From: Symsagittifera roscoffensis
Lineage: Eukaryota; Xenacoelomorpha; Acoela; Convolutidae
Direction: 5' to 3'
Length of the DNA stretch: 60,000 bases
Assembly: GCF_963678635.1 (NCBI RefSeq)
Contig: NC_087062.1
Coordinates: forward strand, 51,556,028-51,616,027
Numbering within the stretch: position 1 is the first letter of the stretch; each line of letters opens with the position of its first letter. The notes under the pieces are model-generated. The model was not told the origin of the DNA and made no database searches. It was given only the letters and a program-made list of their open reading frames with translations. Shown here in pieces: positions 9,436-21,180 of the stretch. The translations under genes were made by a program, and so were the position numbers.

Positions 9436-11490
9436 AACAAGTAGGATTCCAGAGACATACATAATCAAATTGCGCGACTATCCAGGCACCGTTTTGCCTC
9501 ATGAAAGTTTTTCAGAACTTTAAAGAAGCGATTTTTTCTAATAAGAAAGTAGTAAGATAGAAACTTTTCCCCAACATTTTTTATCATATAAGCTGTTAAC
9601 AGTTTTCCGTTGTTGCAGAGTGCAATGAAGGTAACCCATTAGCAAAAAGACTCGTGTTCCTACATGAGTTTAAGGAAAAACAAGAACTGACCAGGTAAGT
9701 TTTTGCTGATTTCTACAAACTTTGTTGATATTCGCCTGAGCAACAAATACAACACGCCCAAAGTTAAATGACGTGATTCGTCAAAGTTAATTTTTTTTGT
9801 CTTCAAATTATTTTCGACTCGACTTGTTTTTTTTCTTGCTATGGCGGTGTAAAAACACATTCAAAGTGTTTTTGCAATTTTTTTGAATGTTAGGAAAAGT
9901 TGGTAGCTTAGATATTTTCTTATGAGAAAATTGTAAGATAGCAAAATTTTTTTTCAACACTTATACAAAGTTATAAGATAGGGGAGCTTGTTGTAGGATG
10001 GTCAACAGGGGTGTCTTTTTTGAACAATAACTTACTTTTCTTTATTGAATTTTATGTTATTACTCTTATCTTTTTTAAAGAGGTTCAGTACAATAATTTG
10101 CATATTAGACAACCGCACAAAAACTTATTGTTTCGATACAAAGAGGTTAATAATTTTTTTCTATACTATTTTTGCCTCTCGAATCTCAAAACTATCTTCT
10201 TGCTACTATACGAAAAAAAATCTCTGGAAAGAAAAATCAATTCATTTTGCAGTTTACTGAAAATATTTGTAAATGAGGATTTTTTACCCAAATGAATTTG
10301 AACCACTAAATGTACCCTAAACACATCGAAATAGAAAACGAAAGTGAGAGTATAGTATACAAACAAGTCTAGTTTTTCGTACCAAACTGACCTTTTATCA
10401 GACAACAGTAAAATAATTCAAATGAGATAAGTATAAACTTGTAGAGATTTAATGAAAAAGCGTTTAAAAAAAAACAAATAAATTTTGCTGAGAAATTGTG
10501 AAAAAATTGTCCCTAACCAGACTAATCGGTGTCACAACATCTTTAAAAATTATTATCAGGTTTGGTAAAAGGTTTCTGTTTTATAATTATTTACTAAAAG
10601 GATCGTCTGCTAAAATGTTCTCTCTCCCGTTATATAAATGATTGAAACGGTTATTGAGGATGCTGCCTTTGCCAAAAAGTGTCAAAAAAACTACTTCATT
10701 TGGCTTCACTGTGCTTTGATTCGACACGAGAATTATATTGCGCGTGAATCAGAGTTTAACACTAGTCTTGGTTGTTATGCTTACAGTTTCATGCGCTGGA
10801 AGTGTTTCTAACATGAATATAGTTTATTGATGCTTTCAAGAAATGGTACAAAACTGTTTAATGTCACTGAATCTGACTGGGAATTTTTTCTGTTTTTATT
10901 TTAAGAAATGGGGCACAAATTAGAAAAAAAAAGAAGGCTTTAAAACATACTACTACAAAGTTATAAAATCTCAAATGATGAAAATTGATGAAAACAAATT
11001 TAAGCAAATGAAAAATTCTTTAAAACTAACAATTTATGTGTTTTGCGACCCCCTTTTCTAAAAAAATTTTCGAGATATTTTTTTAGTCTGAAGTCCATTT
11101 TTGCATAATGGCCTTAAATTTGTGACCAGCAGACCAGAAAAAACCAAGGTTTTGGTTTTGTATTAGCGACAAAAAACTTTTTCGCGACAAAATTTTAGTG
11201 TTTCCAGACAGTCGCGACCAGCAATAGGTATGTTAAAATCAACGCGACTTAAAATTGGTATTTCCAGACTTTGCAGACCACGGAGATGTATCCGCAATTG
11301 ATGTGAACCAGAAAAAATATATCCATAATTGGCAAAAATTACATCAGAACAATTGGTTATGACACAATCAAGGCCGAAACAACAGGGACCGAAAGAATTT
11401 TTAAAACGAAGGGATTGGCTTTCAAAAAATTGCATTTTTTCTTTAATTCAAAATAGGTATAACTCAAAAGCATTAGTTTTTTTCAGTTGT
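9436..11490. other. AT-rich intergenic block with a satellite-like trace
   Basis: Two kilobases without a supportable gene. Frames at 10011-10295 are dominated by F, L, K and N and are compatible with chance. At 11130-11300 three degraded stretches combine GCGAC with TTTCCAGAC, the same theme as the repeats at 16010-16300 and 47960-49165. The rest shows nothing to me. Confidence 0.4.
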
Positions 11491-12077
11491 TGTTCCGACT
11501 TTCGATACGAAAGTAATTGTTCCGACTTTCGATACGAAAGTAATTGTTCCGACTTTCGAAACGAAAGTAACGGAATATTTGTGCTCGGGGTGGGTTTTTT
11601 TTCTTCAGACAAATTTCGACTTTTTAACTAGCCATTTTTGACGGAATTTTTTTACATCATTCGAAAGGTATTGTTGTCCTGAGCTCAAATTTGAAAAGAT
11701 ATTTCACCTGTGATCATTTTTCGTAAAGTTAGGGGGGTTTAAAGACTGCCATTTTGGCCAATTTGGGACAATTAACGCGCGATATATTTCGAGCTACTAA
11801 CGCGTAAGCGGGGACTTAATCCGTCGTAGAAATCGTTCCAAATTGGTTAAAAGGAGCTTATTTGCCATAATTGGTTTGTTACAAGGAGCGAAATCTATCC
11901 TTTGTACTTTATATAGCGTGTGGGGGGATAATTTTTATAAAAAATTTCAAATTTTAGAAATTTTTTTTTTGATTTTGTTTTTTTTTGGATTGAATTTTTT
12001 AATGTTATTACTGCTCCATAAACCTTAAAAGGCAGTCGGAACATTCAGGGCTTCGCCCTGATACGAGCAGTCTTGTT
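11491..12077 (+). repeat. Helentron-like repeat, full length (H4)
   Basis: Starts TGTTCCGAC followed by the stem-loop ACTTTCGATACGAAAGT. It ends with the inverted copy GTCGGAACA, then the hairpin CAGGGCTTCGCCCTG and a tail ending in AGTCTTGTT. The first 27-30 bases are present three times in tandem (11491-11575). This placement of a short subterminal inverted repeat just before a 3' hairpin is typical of nonautonomous Helentrons (HINE/DINE-like elements). Non-coding. Confidence 0.75.
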
Positions 12078-12111
12078 TAAAGTTTATGTTGTCTTTCCAT
12101 TTTTCGAAAAG

Positions 12112-12315
12112 ACTGATGGAATACTTGTGCTTGGGTTTTTTTTCTTCAGACAGTTTTTGACTTTTTAACTAGCCATTTCAGGCAGATTTTTTTTCATAAC
12201 ATTCGAAAGCTAATGTTGCTTTCAGTTTAAATTAAAAAAAAATACCTGTATAAAATATATTGCTTACAAAACTGCCAATATGACCTATTTGGGACAATTA
12301 ACGAGTGATAGACAC
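12112..12315 (+). repeat. Partial Helentron-like repeat (H5)
   Basis: A diverged 5' half of the same family lies just downstream of H4. The conserved TTTCTTCAGACA and TTTTTAACTAGCCATTT segments are readable, then similarity stops after GGGACAATTAACG. The 3' hairpin is missing. Confidence 0.6.
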
Positions 12316-12364
12316 CCCGTGCCATTTGTTTATGCAAGTTAAGAAATATGTGTGTATGCAACAT

Positions 12365-12819
12365 GGGGCCTAGGAAATTAGACGATAAGCAAATTAGACG
12401 GATGCTACAAAAACGAAATTAAACGGAATTTATTTTTTACAGATCTGGCATTTTAGACGAAAGGGAAAGGGCCAACAAAAAGTTTTCTTAAGAGCCAAGT
12501 TTCACAAATACAAAAAGAACATAAAATGTCAATACCTATCAAAACAATTAGTTTAAATGAACATAAAATGTCAAATCTGAATATTACAGGAGAATTTTGT
12601 ATTGAATAAATTATGCATGATTGACTTTCAAAGTTATTGGCCACCGAAATTGAACTGTTGTCTACAAACAATTTTATTTTTCTAACGCAATTTGTGTGCA
12701 AACAAAGCTAATATCTCTCAGTTTCGTCTATTTTCTCACAATTGCAGTTTTGCAAAACCGTCTAATTTCCTTTTAAGTACGTCCGTCTAATTTGCTTATC
12801 GTCTAATTTCTCAACCCCC
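12365..12819. mobile_element. Mutator-like MITE with 9-bp target duplication
   Basis: The 455-bp element begins GGGGCCTAGGAAATTAGACG and ends with the inverted counterpart CGTCTAATTTCTCAACCCCC. ATGCAACAT occurs immediately before it (12356-12364) and after it (12820-12828), a perfect 9-bp direct repeat. The decamer AAATTAGACG recurs two to three times near each end, in inverted sense on the right. Nine-bp duplications are characteristic of Mutator-like transposons. No transposase is encoded. Confidence 0.8.
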
Positions 12820-12828
12820 ATGCAACAT

Positions 12829-13450
12829 CAGCCAAGCGTAGAACTCTGCTTTAAGGTGAAATGAATGAACATCAAAACGTGTTTACGAAAAACTTCGCGC
12901 GTGATTGAAAATTTGATGCAGTGTGAAATCTTTTCAGTCAAACCGAAAAACCACCGCGCAACCTGTGTGAGCAAACTCTATTCCGACCTCTTTAACTTAC
13001 GACTTGCTCAACAACAATTGTTCTTTCGAAATGAATTGTTCTTTGAATTATCTTTAAAGGACTTATAATCGCCGTAAACAGTCAAATTTTGTCCAAAAAC
13101 GCTCTCTTGGAAGCAATTCTAGAAGCATGCAGTCAAGTTTCTTGTGAAACAATTAAAACTTTGACAGCATCCTTCGAAATTATTGCTGCCAAAGTTTTTG
13201 CTGCCTAAATTCAAATGTAAACTCTAAAACAACTCTAACTGTGTTATTTTGTCTGTTTTGATCATTTTGTCTGTTTTGACTTTTTATCAAAGTTTTCGTG
13301 CATATAGAGAACGTGTAATGCACATAATCGTGTTGCTGTTTTTTCTGCATAAACAAATGGCACACGTTTTATCACGAAATATTCGAATTTTACGGTGAAA
13401 TTTTTGAGCTAATGTTTTCAATAATTATTGTAGAAACGGCCAGTGACTGC
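12829..13450. other. Intergenic sequence
   Basis: Contains a 67-codon plus frame (12865-13068) and a 61-codon minus frame (13180-13365) without recognisable motifs. A short direct repeat, TTTTGTCTGTTTTGA, occurs twice at 13244-13280. Nothing else seen. Confidence 0.4.
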
Positions 13451-14426
13451 TACCCGCATCCAAGTTTAGGCGTAAATAATCGATTATAACGGATTATTAT
13501 GATGATATTTTGACAATTATAATCGATTATAATTACCAAAATAAGGTCCTTAAGAGATTTATAATTGATTATAATCGTGATATTTTCCAAGCGATTATAA
13601 TCTCTTATAATCGATTATAATTGATTACAATTCTTACTAAAAACCCTTAAAATCAATTATAATCGATTATAATCGATTATAATCTCTCATTTTGCCGAAA
13701 TTTTGCGATATTCGAATTATATTTTATTGGTTATTAATTTTGTGTCAGTAAGAAAATCTCTAAAAGAGAGATCTCTTGAACACTTTGGTTCATCTGAACA
13801 CAAAGTTTTACCACGAAACAAAAGTTTCATAGAGATCCTTTCATATGAAGGGAAAGGTTCTCGCGGTATATGAAAAATAAATTTTCCGAATCAATCATGA
13901 GACTGAATCAGTTTGCTGATGTTTTGGTGTTTAAAAAAGCTTAAAATATGCATCACAAAACAACCCTAATGGGGAAGAAATGAAAAAAAAACTTATAATT
14001 TTGAATCAATTGGAAAACTTTTAAAATATTTTTCTCATTTTTTATAGAAACCAATGTCCACAAAAAGCATAAAATATAAGCAATTTAGATGCAACTTCGA
14101 AGACAAAAACGGACAAACAAAAGGGATTATAATCAATTATAATCGATTATAATGGATTTTTGTGCAAAACTATTGAAATAAAAATTTGAATAAAAATAAT
14201 GGATTATAATCAATTATAATCGATTATAATTTTATCGAAAAATAGACGAATAAAAAATCGATTATAATCGATTATAATTGATTATAATTCATTATAATTT
14301 GATTTTAAAAAGAGTGATTATAATCGATTATTAATTGAATAAAATCGATTGTTTCTCAATTTTAGTGAGACTGGTACTAAAATCGTAATATAATCGATTA
14401 TTAACGCTTGAAACTGGATGCGGGTA
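13451..14426. mobile_element. TA-flanked TIR element with palindromic decamer arrays at both ends
   Basis: TACCCGCATCCA at 13451 is mirrored by TGGATGCGGGTA ending at 14426; similarity of the ends extends about 40 bp inward. The TA at each edge could be a Tc1/mariner-type TA duplication. About 215 bp at the left end and 290 bp at the right end are crowded with GATTATAATC and TAATCGATTA, both perfect palindromes of one 10-bp phase, while the middle (about 13700-14120) has almost none. Clustered subterminal motifs are known as transposase-binding sites in several transposon superfamilies. No coding capacity, so a nonautonomous element. Confidence 0.75.
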
Positions 14427-14514
14427 CATATATGTGTAATTTGTTTGTGATGTCTCTATTGTCGATTGAATTCAACGTGTAATTCACTCTATAGACGCAA
14501 AAAACGTAATTTTA

Positions 14515-14637
14515 AAGCGTCTTAGAAATCTTTCCAAATTGGTTGAAGCAAGCTATTTGTCAAAAGTTTTACGTTAGAAGGAGCGATTTTTATCATTTGG
14601 TACCTTATAGGGCGTGAATAATGTTTTTGATAATTAC
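14515..14637 (+). repeat. Helentron-like repeat fragment
   Basis: The segment GTCTTAGAAATC through TTATAGGGCGTG matches the 3' part of the family (compare 11824-11925), without the terminal hairpin. Degraded fragment. Confidence 0.5.
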
Positions 14638-14917
14638 AAAAAGTGGTCTAAAACTGTTTGTTATCAGCGTATCTGACTGGTATTTTTCGGTGTTTATTTT
14701 TAAACTGGATCAAACTACAGCAAAAAGAAGGCTTCAGAAAATTATACTATTCTAATGACTCAACTACCATCTTAAAATTTTGAAAACGATTTTAAAAGCC
14801 TGAATATTTTTTATAAAAAAATACCATTTTGTGTTTTGAGATCATGTTTTTTCAGCTTTTACAAATATTTCTTTTTACATTTCACTCTAAATCCCCATTT
14901 TGCAATATGGCCTAACT

Positions 14918-15433
14918 GTTTCGACTTTCGATACGAAAGTAACGGAATATTTAGGCTCGGGGTGGGTTTTTTTTTCTTCAGACAAATTTCGAATTTTAAC
15001 TAGCCATTTTTGACGGAAATTTTTTTTGTCACTCAAAAAGTATTGTTGTCCTGAGCTTAAATTTGAAAAGATATTTCACCTGTGATCATTTTTCGTAAAG
15101 TTATGAGGGTTTAAAGATTGCCATTTTGATCATTTTGGGACAATTAACGCGCTATGAACGCGTAAGCGGAGATTTAATCCGTCTTATAAATCGTTCCAAA
15201 ATGGTTGAACGAAACTTATTTGCCATTTTTTTGTTACAAGGAACGAAATCCCTCTTTTTGTACTTTATATGGCCTGTGGGGGGATGATTTTCATAAAAAA
15301 TTTCAAGTTTTAGAAAAAAAATTTTCATTTTATTTTATTTCATTTAATTTTTTTATGTTTTTACTGCTGCTCCATAAACCTTAAAAGGCAGTCGGAACAT
15401 TCAGGGCTTCGCCCTGATATGAGCAGTCTTGTT
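14918..15433 (+). repeat. Helentron-like repeat, full length (H6)
   Basis: Starts TGTTTCGACTTTCG with the 5' stem-loop and ends with the 3' hairpin CAGGGCTTCGCCCTG and tail GAGCAGTCTTG. The next copy starts within its last few bases. Confidence 0.75.
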
Positions 15434-15960
15434 GTTCCGACTTTCGATACGAAATTAACGGAATATTTGTGCTCGGGGTGGGTTTTTTTTCTTCAGACAA
15501 ATTTCGACTTTTTAACTAGACATTTTTGACTAAATTTTTTTTATCATTCAAAAGGTATTGCTGTCTTGAGCCTAAATTTGAAAAGATATTTCACCTGTGA
15601 TCATTTTTCGTAAAGTTATGAGGGTTTAAAGATTGCCATTTTGGCCATTTTGACCAATTTGGGACAATTAAAGCGCGATATAATTCGCGCTATTAACGCG
15701 TAAGAGGAGATTAATCCGTCTTATAAATTGATCCAAATTGGTTGAACGAAGCTTATTTGCCACAATTGATTTGTTACAAGGAACGAAATCTATCTTTTTG
15801 TGCTTTATATGGCGTGTGGGGGGATGATTTTCATAAAAATTTTTCAAATTTTAGAAAAAAAATTTTTCATTTAATTGTTTTTGTGTGTTTACTCCTGCTC
15901 CATACACCTTAAAAGGCAGTCGGAACATTCAGGGCTTCGCCCTGATACGAGCAGTCTTGT
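15433..15960 (+). repeat. Helentron-like repeat, full length (H7), in head-to-tail tandem with H6
   Basis: Begins TGTTCCGAC at the very end of H6 and ends at 15960 with the same hairpin and AGTCTTGT tail. The two copies are collinear and of similar length (516 and 528 bp) but differ at many positions, so the junction is old or the two insertions were independent. Confidence 0.75.
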
Positions 15961-16009
15961 CTTGCTACCATTTGTTATCAGCAACACTGAAAGATGGACA
16001 ATGTTTTGG

Positions 16010-16300
16010 TTTTGCACTGTCGCAAAACTTGAAGTGTTTCCAGGCCGCCGCAAACAAAAATAGAAATTATGTGAAATGAGATCAACGCGAATGAATTTTT
16101 TTTCAGATTTTGCACTGTCGCAAAATTTGAACTGTTTCCAGGCCGCCGCAAACAAAATTAAAAATTTTCTAAAATGAGACCAACGCGAATAAATTTAGTT
16201 TTTTTTTCAGATTTTGGACTGTCGCAAAGTTTGAAGTGTTTCCAGGCCGCCGCAAACAAAATTAGAAATTATGTAAAATGAGACCAACGCGAATGAAGTT
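16010..16300 (+). repeat. Satellite array, about 100-bp unit, three copies
   Basis: Units start with TTTTGCACTGTCGCAAA at 16010, 16108 and 16212 (spacing 98 and 104 bp). Each carries TTTCCAGGCCGCCGCAAAC and GAGACCAACGCGAAT. The array is cut at 16300 by BEL-A and a diverged further unit resumes at 21329. The small frames here have no independent support as genes. Confidence 0.8.
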
Positions 16301-16742
16301 TATAAATAAAAATTGGGTAAATTACCTGAGGAGAGTAGTACACCAATTGTTAGTAAGGGTAGTTTTAAGGGTTGAGTCAAAGGAGTTCCATGCAGTTGGG
16401 CATCAGTTGAGTAAGTACATGAAAAATAATACAATAGTAAATCAGGGATAAAACTAAGGTAAATATAATATCATAAATAGGGATATTATATTACATGGTA
16501 CGGGGAATACTAAAAGGCGAACGTTAGAAAAAGGGGAACTGTTAATAAGGGGGTTATTCAGAAAAGTTGATATTAATCCCGAGTTTTCGTATAAATTGAA
16601 ACATTATTTTTACCTGAAAGTTTGTCATTTCCTTGTAAGTCATGCTGTTTTTGAAAAGTTGAGAGAAACGAGTGAGTCAGCTTGGCTGTAATGTCAAAAG
16701 TCAAGTTGAGAGAAAGGTGACCTTAATTGTTTACAATTAACA
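16301..16742 (-). repeat. 3' LTR of BEL-A
   Basis: On the minus strand it starts TGTTAATTGTAAACAATTAA at 16742, preceded by the purine-rich GTGGGCGGG expected of a polypurine primer. It ends TTTATA at 16301, a departure from the canonical CA end. Positions 16597-16742 match the partial 5' LTR at 21181-21328 almost perfectly. Confidence 0.75.
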
Positions 16743-16996
16743 CCCGCCCACATTTGCAGAGCTTGCAAATAAAGTATTGAATAAAATAGTAAGGATACGG
16801 TAAAATACAAAGATAAGGGAACCAGTAGATAAGGGAACCAGTAATTGTTCTTTTTCATCTTCATCTTGGTTTGTCTATCGTTGAGCTGATTGTCTTAGTT
16901 GAATTGACGAGTCGTAGATTTGTTCATCTTTGTCGAGTTGATATGTTGAAGGCTGAGTTGCGTGATTATTTGGTTGGTTAGCTATTTGGAGCTTGG

Positions 16997-19630
16997 TTAC
17001 TGCGAAACTGGGAAAACGCGGCTCAATTTGACCACAGGTCGAACTTTGAATCCAGTTGGCGTTTTCAGCTTCACTGAGCGGACTATTCCATCTTGTCCAG
17101 GAAAGGTTTCCACCACTTTAGCAAGAGGCCACAGTCCACGAGGTGTAAAATCCTCCAACATCCAGACCATGTCGTCGGGTTGCAAATTGGAAGTCGCAGA
17201 AGTCCACTTTGATCGTTTCTGCTGACCTGGTAAGTACTCTCGAAGAAAGCGATTCCAGAAGTGATCTGCGAGTAGTTGGGATGCTTTCCATGATTTTGAC
17301 AGAGATAAATCCTTGTCCTTGAAGATACCAGGCGGTAAATTTGGAGTTCCACGACCAAGAAGGAAATGGTTGGGAGTGAGAGGCAGATCATCTTTGATGT
17401 CGTCAGACACATTGGTTAAAGGTCGTGAATTCATGGTTGATTCAATTTCGGTCGTGAAAGTAGCCAGTGTTTCATAGGAGAGTGTTCTTGATCCGATGAC
17501 TTTGTACAGGGAAAGTTTAAATATCTGAACTAGTCGTTCCCAAGAACCACCAAAATGAGGGGCCGCAGGAGGGTTGAATTTCCATTCGAGTGATACGTCC
17601 AGCTGATTGATGCTTTCCACAAATTCTTTGTTCTTTTCCAAGTTGTCTAGACATTTCTTCAGCTCAGAATTGGAGCCCACAAAACTTGTCCCACAATCAG
17701 AAACCATTTTCGATGGTTTTCCTCGCCGGGCAAAAAAACGTCTGATACAAAGAAGAGTGCTGTCTGTCGATAGTCCTAATGAGATTTCAAGATGCACAGC
17801 TCTGATCACTAAGCATGTGAACAGTAAAATATACGCTTGGTATTGTTTTCCTTGAAGGATGATGGGAAAAGGTCCAACGTAGTCCAATCCAGTCGTTGCA
17901 AAAGGAAAATGATTTTTTGATGGCAGTCGATCAATTGGAAGATCTGACATCTGAGGGTAGTCGACTTGTTGTTGCATTCTTCTGCAGGGTATACAACTGT
18001 GTATGATACTTTTCAGCATGACGCGGCAGCGAAGAATCCAGTAGTTTTCCTGTGCTATGGCAATTGCTTGTTCCTTTCCGCAGTGGGAATGTAGAACATG
18101 GATGTTAGCTAACAGCAGGCGAACATTGGGGTTTTCACCAGCGAGAATGATTGGATATCTAGCTGATAGCATGATAGGGGCACGCGTGAGACGTCCACGA
18201 GAACGCAGGATACCGAAGTTGTCCACAAACGGTGCTAATGTTCGAAGTCTACTTTTGCCTTCAATTGGTTTTTCTTTTTTGATGTCTGAAATTTCAGAGA
18301 CAAAATCTGTCCTTTGGGCAGTTTTAATTATGAGAAAGTGCGATTTCGTTAGATGCAAGAGTTGAAGATCGACCTTCGACTGTTTGTTGATCTTCCGTTT
18401 GAGATTTTCTGCGAATAAGAAGCAGTATGCAACTGTCCGTATTAGTCTTTTCCAGTTGCTGAAGCGTTTGATGTCAAATATAGGCTCAAATTTAGCCTCT
18501 AATGAAGTAACGAATACAGGAATGTTCTCAAGCCGAATGTTTTCCTGTGAAGGCCATTGAGAAGAATCGTTCAACAGAAATTCCGGTCCTAGTAGCCACC
18601 GACAGCTTGAGGTCATTTCTAAAGCAATGTATCCTCTGGTACCGTCGTCAGCAGGATTTAGCAGAGTTGGAACGTGAAACCACTGTTCAGGTTTAGAAAC
18701 GTCTAAAATTTTCTGAAGCCGATTAGCGACGAAAATTTTGTGTCGTATTTCAGGTGTTCGCAGCCAATACAAAACAGTAGTACTGTCAGACCAGAAATAA
18801 GTTTTTTCAACTTTGAGGTCAATTTCCTCTGAAACAAAGAGCGATAGTTGGGCAGCATATACTGCAGCTTGCAACTCGAGATTGGGAATTGTAACACGTT
18901 TCATAGGAGCGACTCTTGTCTTTCCTATTATAAACTTCAAAGATGTGGAGCCGTCGCTGTAGACTATTCTTAGGTAGCAAACAGCAGCGAGAGCGAATTT
19001 TGATGCATCACAAAACGTGTGAAGCTGGATTGAAGCAGGGTTTTCTTTATCAAAGAAGTTCCTTTGGAATGAAACAGTTTCGAAATTTTCCATTTCGTCT
19101 ACCCAAAGTTTGAAATCGGGAAGTTTATCCGTGTCTAATGGAGTATCCCACTTAACACCTTGTGACAAAACAGATTGGAGAACTTTTCGAATCCGAATTG
19201 TCAATGGAGCCACTATTCCGAGTGGGTCAAATAAAGAAGCGGTATACTTCAGGAGTTTCCGTTGCGTAGCAATGCCAATACGTAGAATTTTTACAAACTT
19301 TTTGTTATCGATGAAGTAGCAGTCAGTGTTGGTATTCCAGTGAACACCGAGAACTCGTTGATGTTTAGGCGTTGGATCATTAGGGCTGACTAAAATATTT
19401 GGATCAATTGAATCCAGGAATGGTTTACTGTTTGAGTTCCACTTATTCAAGTTGAACCCACCTCGAGATAAAGATCCTCGTAGTTGTGTCATTTGTTGGA
19501 GGGCTTCTTCTACCGTTGACGAAGTGACATACAAATCATCCATGTAGATATTCCGTTGAATGATTTCAGAAGCCAGAGGAAAGTCGTTTTTACTGTCTGA
19601 TGCACATCGTCGTACTGCGTAGCAAGCCAC
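16997..19630 (-). pseudogene. BEL-A Pol C-terminal part: RT (from YMDD), RNase H, integrase
   Basis: An 877-codon open frame. The RT catalytic YMDD is at residues 29-32. RNase H follows, with FCDAS (D208), LELQ (E252), WSDST (D282) and the PADDGT motif near 328. Integrase has the zinc-binding H515 with C546/C549 and a D,D,E core at D583 (TTGLDYVGP), D645 (MVSDCGTSF) and E698 (GGSWERL). The C-terminus RPVVKLS is typical of BEL/Pao. The nominal start is not a real start: the frame continues RT from the overlapping upstream frame, which ends because of a one-base loss near 19655. Apart from that it is remarkably intact. Confidence 0.9.
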
Positions 19631-21180
19631 GCATGGTGAGTCTGTGGCACCAAAATGTGTCGTGTATATTCGTGAGTTTCTAATTTACCATTTTCTTTCC
19701 AAAGGTATCTTAGAAAAGGTCTATCCTTTGGGCTGACTAGCACTTGCATAAACATAGCATCTATGTCAGCAGATATTGCTATTTTATTTTGTCGAAAGCG
19801 AATTATGAGACCTGTTAAGTTGCACAAAAGATCGGGCCCTTTGAGCAAACTCGAGTTGAGGGATTTACCCTGAAAAATGCTGGAAGCATTTGAGACTCGT
19901 CTAACTTTGTCTGGTTTGTTGACATTTGTCACTGGATGATGCGGCAAATACCAAGATTTGATTGCAGTGTCATGTTTTGCATCTATTTTGGTGACAAAGC
20001 CTTTTTCTAAGTCAGTGATGACTGTTGCGCGGTATTTCTCCCTTAAATCAGGTTTACTTTTAAGGCGAAATTCGAGGCTGTTGAGTTGCTTTTCAGCTAG
20101 CCAACGGTTATTTGGAAGATCAGTATCCTCTTTCCAAAGAAGGTCAATTTGATAGTGACCATCTACTAAAGTACAAGAGTTTTCGAGAATATCGATTGCT
20201 CTTTTATCCGATTTGGAGTGCGAGCGTTTTGAAGAAGCGATGCCTGTGTTTTCTATTTTCATCCAGTTGAGAACTTTCTGGTATAATTTTTCATCTAAGT
20301 TATTGTGTGAATGAACTTGTGTGAAGTTCACCGGAACAGATGGAACGGAATTATATTGCGTTTTGTTCCGACCTGTGCATGTCCATCCCAAAAGGGTTTC
20401 GATAGCCCAGGGAACATTCTTGGGGCCATAAACGGTATTTTTGATCTCATGATATTCTGGATTGTTGTTTCCGATGACTAGCGATATGCTATTGTCGTTT
20501 AAGTCCGGGTATTTAACATGCTTTAAATGTGGAAAATTGTTGCACATTGCGTTTAGTTGAAAAATATCAACTGGGGCCAAATTATTTTCATCTACCGTGA
20601 GTACGTCATCGAGCGTCATTGGAGTCGATGTGCTTTTGTATGGTCTAATTTGTACATCCACAGATGTAACTTGAACTGACTTGGTCTCATGATATCCAGA
20701 TATGGGAAGTGAGTGCTTCTTGTTGACGTCCAAGCCTAGTTGAGTTGCCACTGAGTCCAGTAGTAGAGTTACGCAGCTACCACTATCTAAGAAAGCGTAG
20801 GTACAAAGTGTTTTATCACCATTTGATAATTCGATTGGTACAAAAGCTGATTGACCTGATCTCTGACAAGCTATTGCGCGATTCACTGCAGCTTTACTAG
20901 GGTTTTTTCCATAAGTATCAGAAGGATCGTGGAGTAGAGTGTGGTGTTTTTTACCACAATTATCGGTTCGACAGAGCGATTTCGAATTGCAGTCAGTAAA
21001 CCTATGATTCCCTAGACAGTTAAAGCATAAGTGCATTTTTCGGGCATGCTCTTTTCGTTGCTTAGGGTCTAAAGCTTTGAAGTGCTCGCATTTGTAGACA
21101 GGTCCACAGGTGTCTCCACTAGGACAAGCATTCGAGTTTACATTATTCTGAGCACGAGAGTTTTGTTGATCTCCCTGATG
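19510..21180 (-). pseudogene. BEL-A Gag zinc knuckles, protease and RT N-terminal half
   Basis: The frame is open from the LTR junction at about 21180 down to 19510; the first ATG is at 21036. Zinc knuckles: CFNCLGNHRFTDC followed by CRTDNCGKKHHTLLH, the BEL/Pao pattern. Protease: DSGS at residues 84-87 counted from that ATG. RT: YLPHHPV and the first catalytic aspartate in ISADIDAMF. Near 19655 a run of four T where the protein needs five shifts the frame, so the last 50 or so codons are out of register and the true continuation is the 16997-19630 frame. The N-terminal capsid is deleted. Confidence 0.88.

Noticed and set aside
10011-10405. Overlapping 71-94 codon frames
   Set aside because: Very AT-rich, F/L/K/N-dominated products without motifs; chance frames are expected in such sequence.
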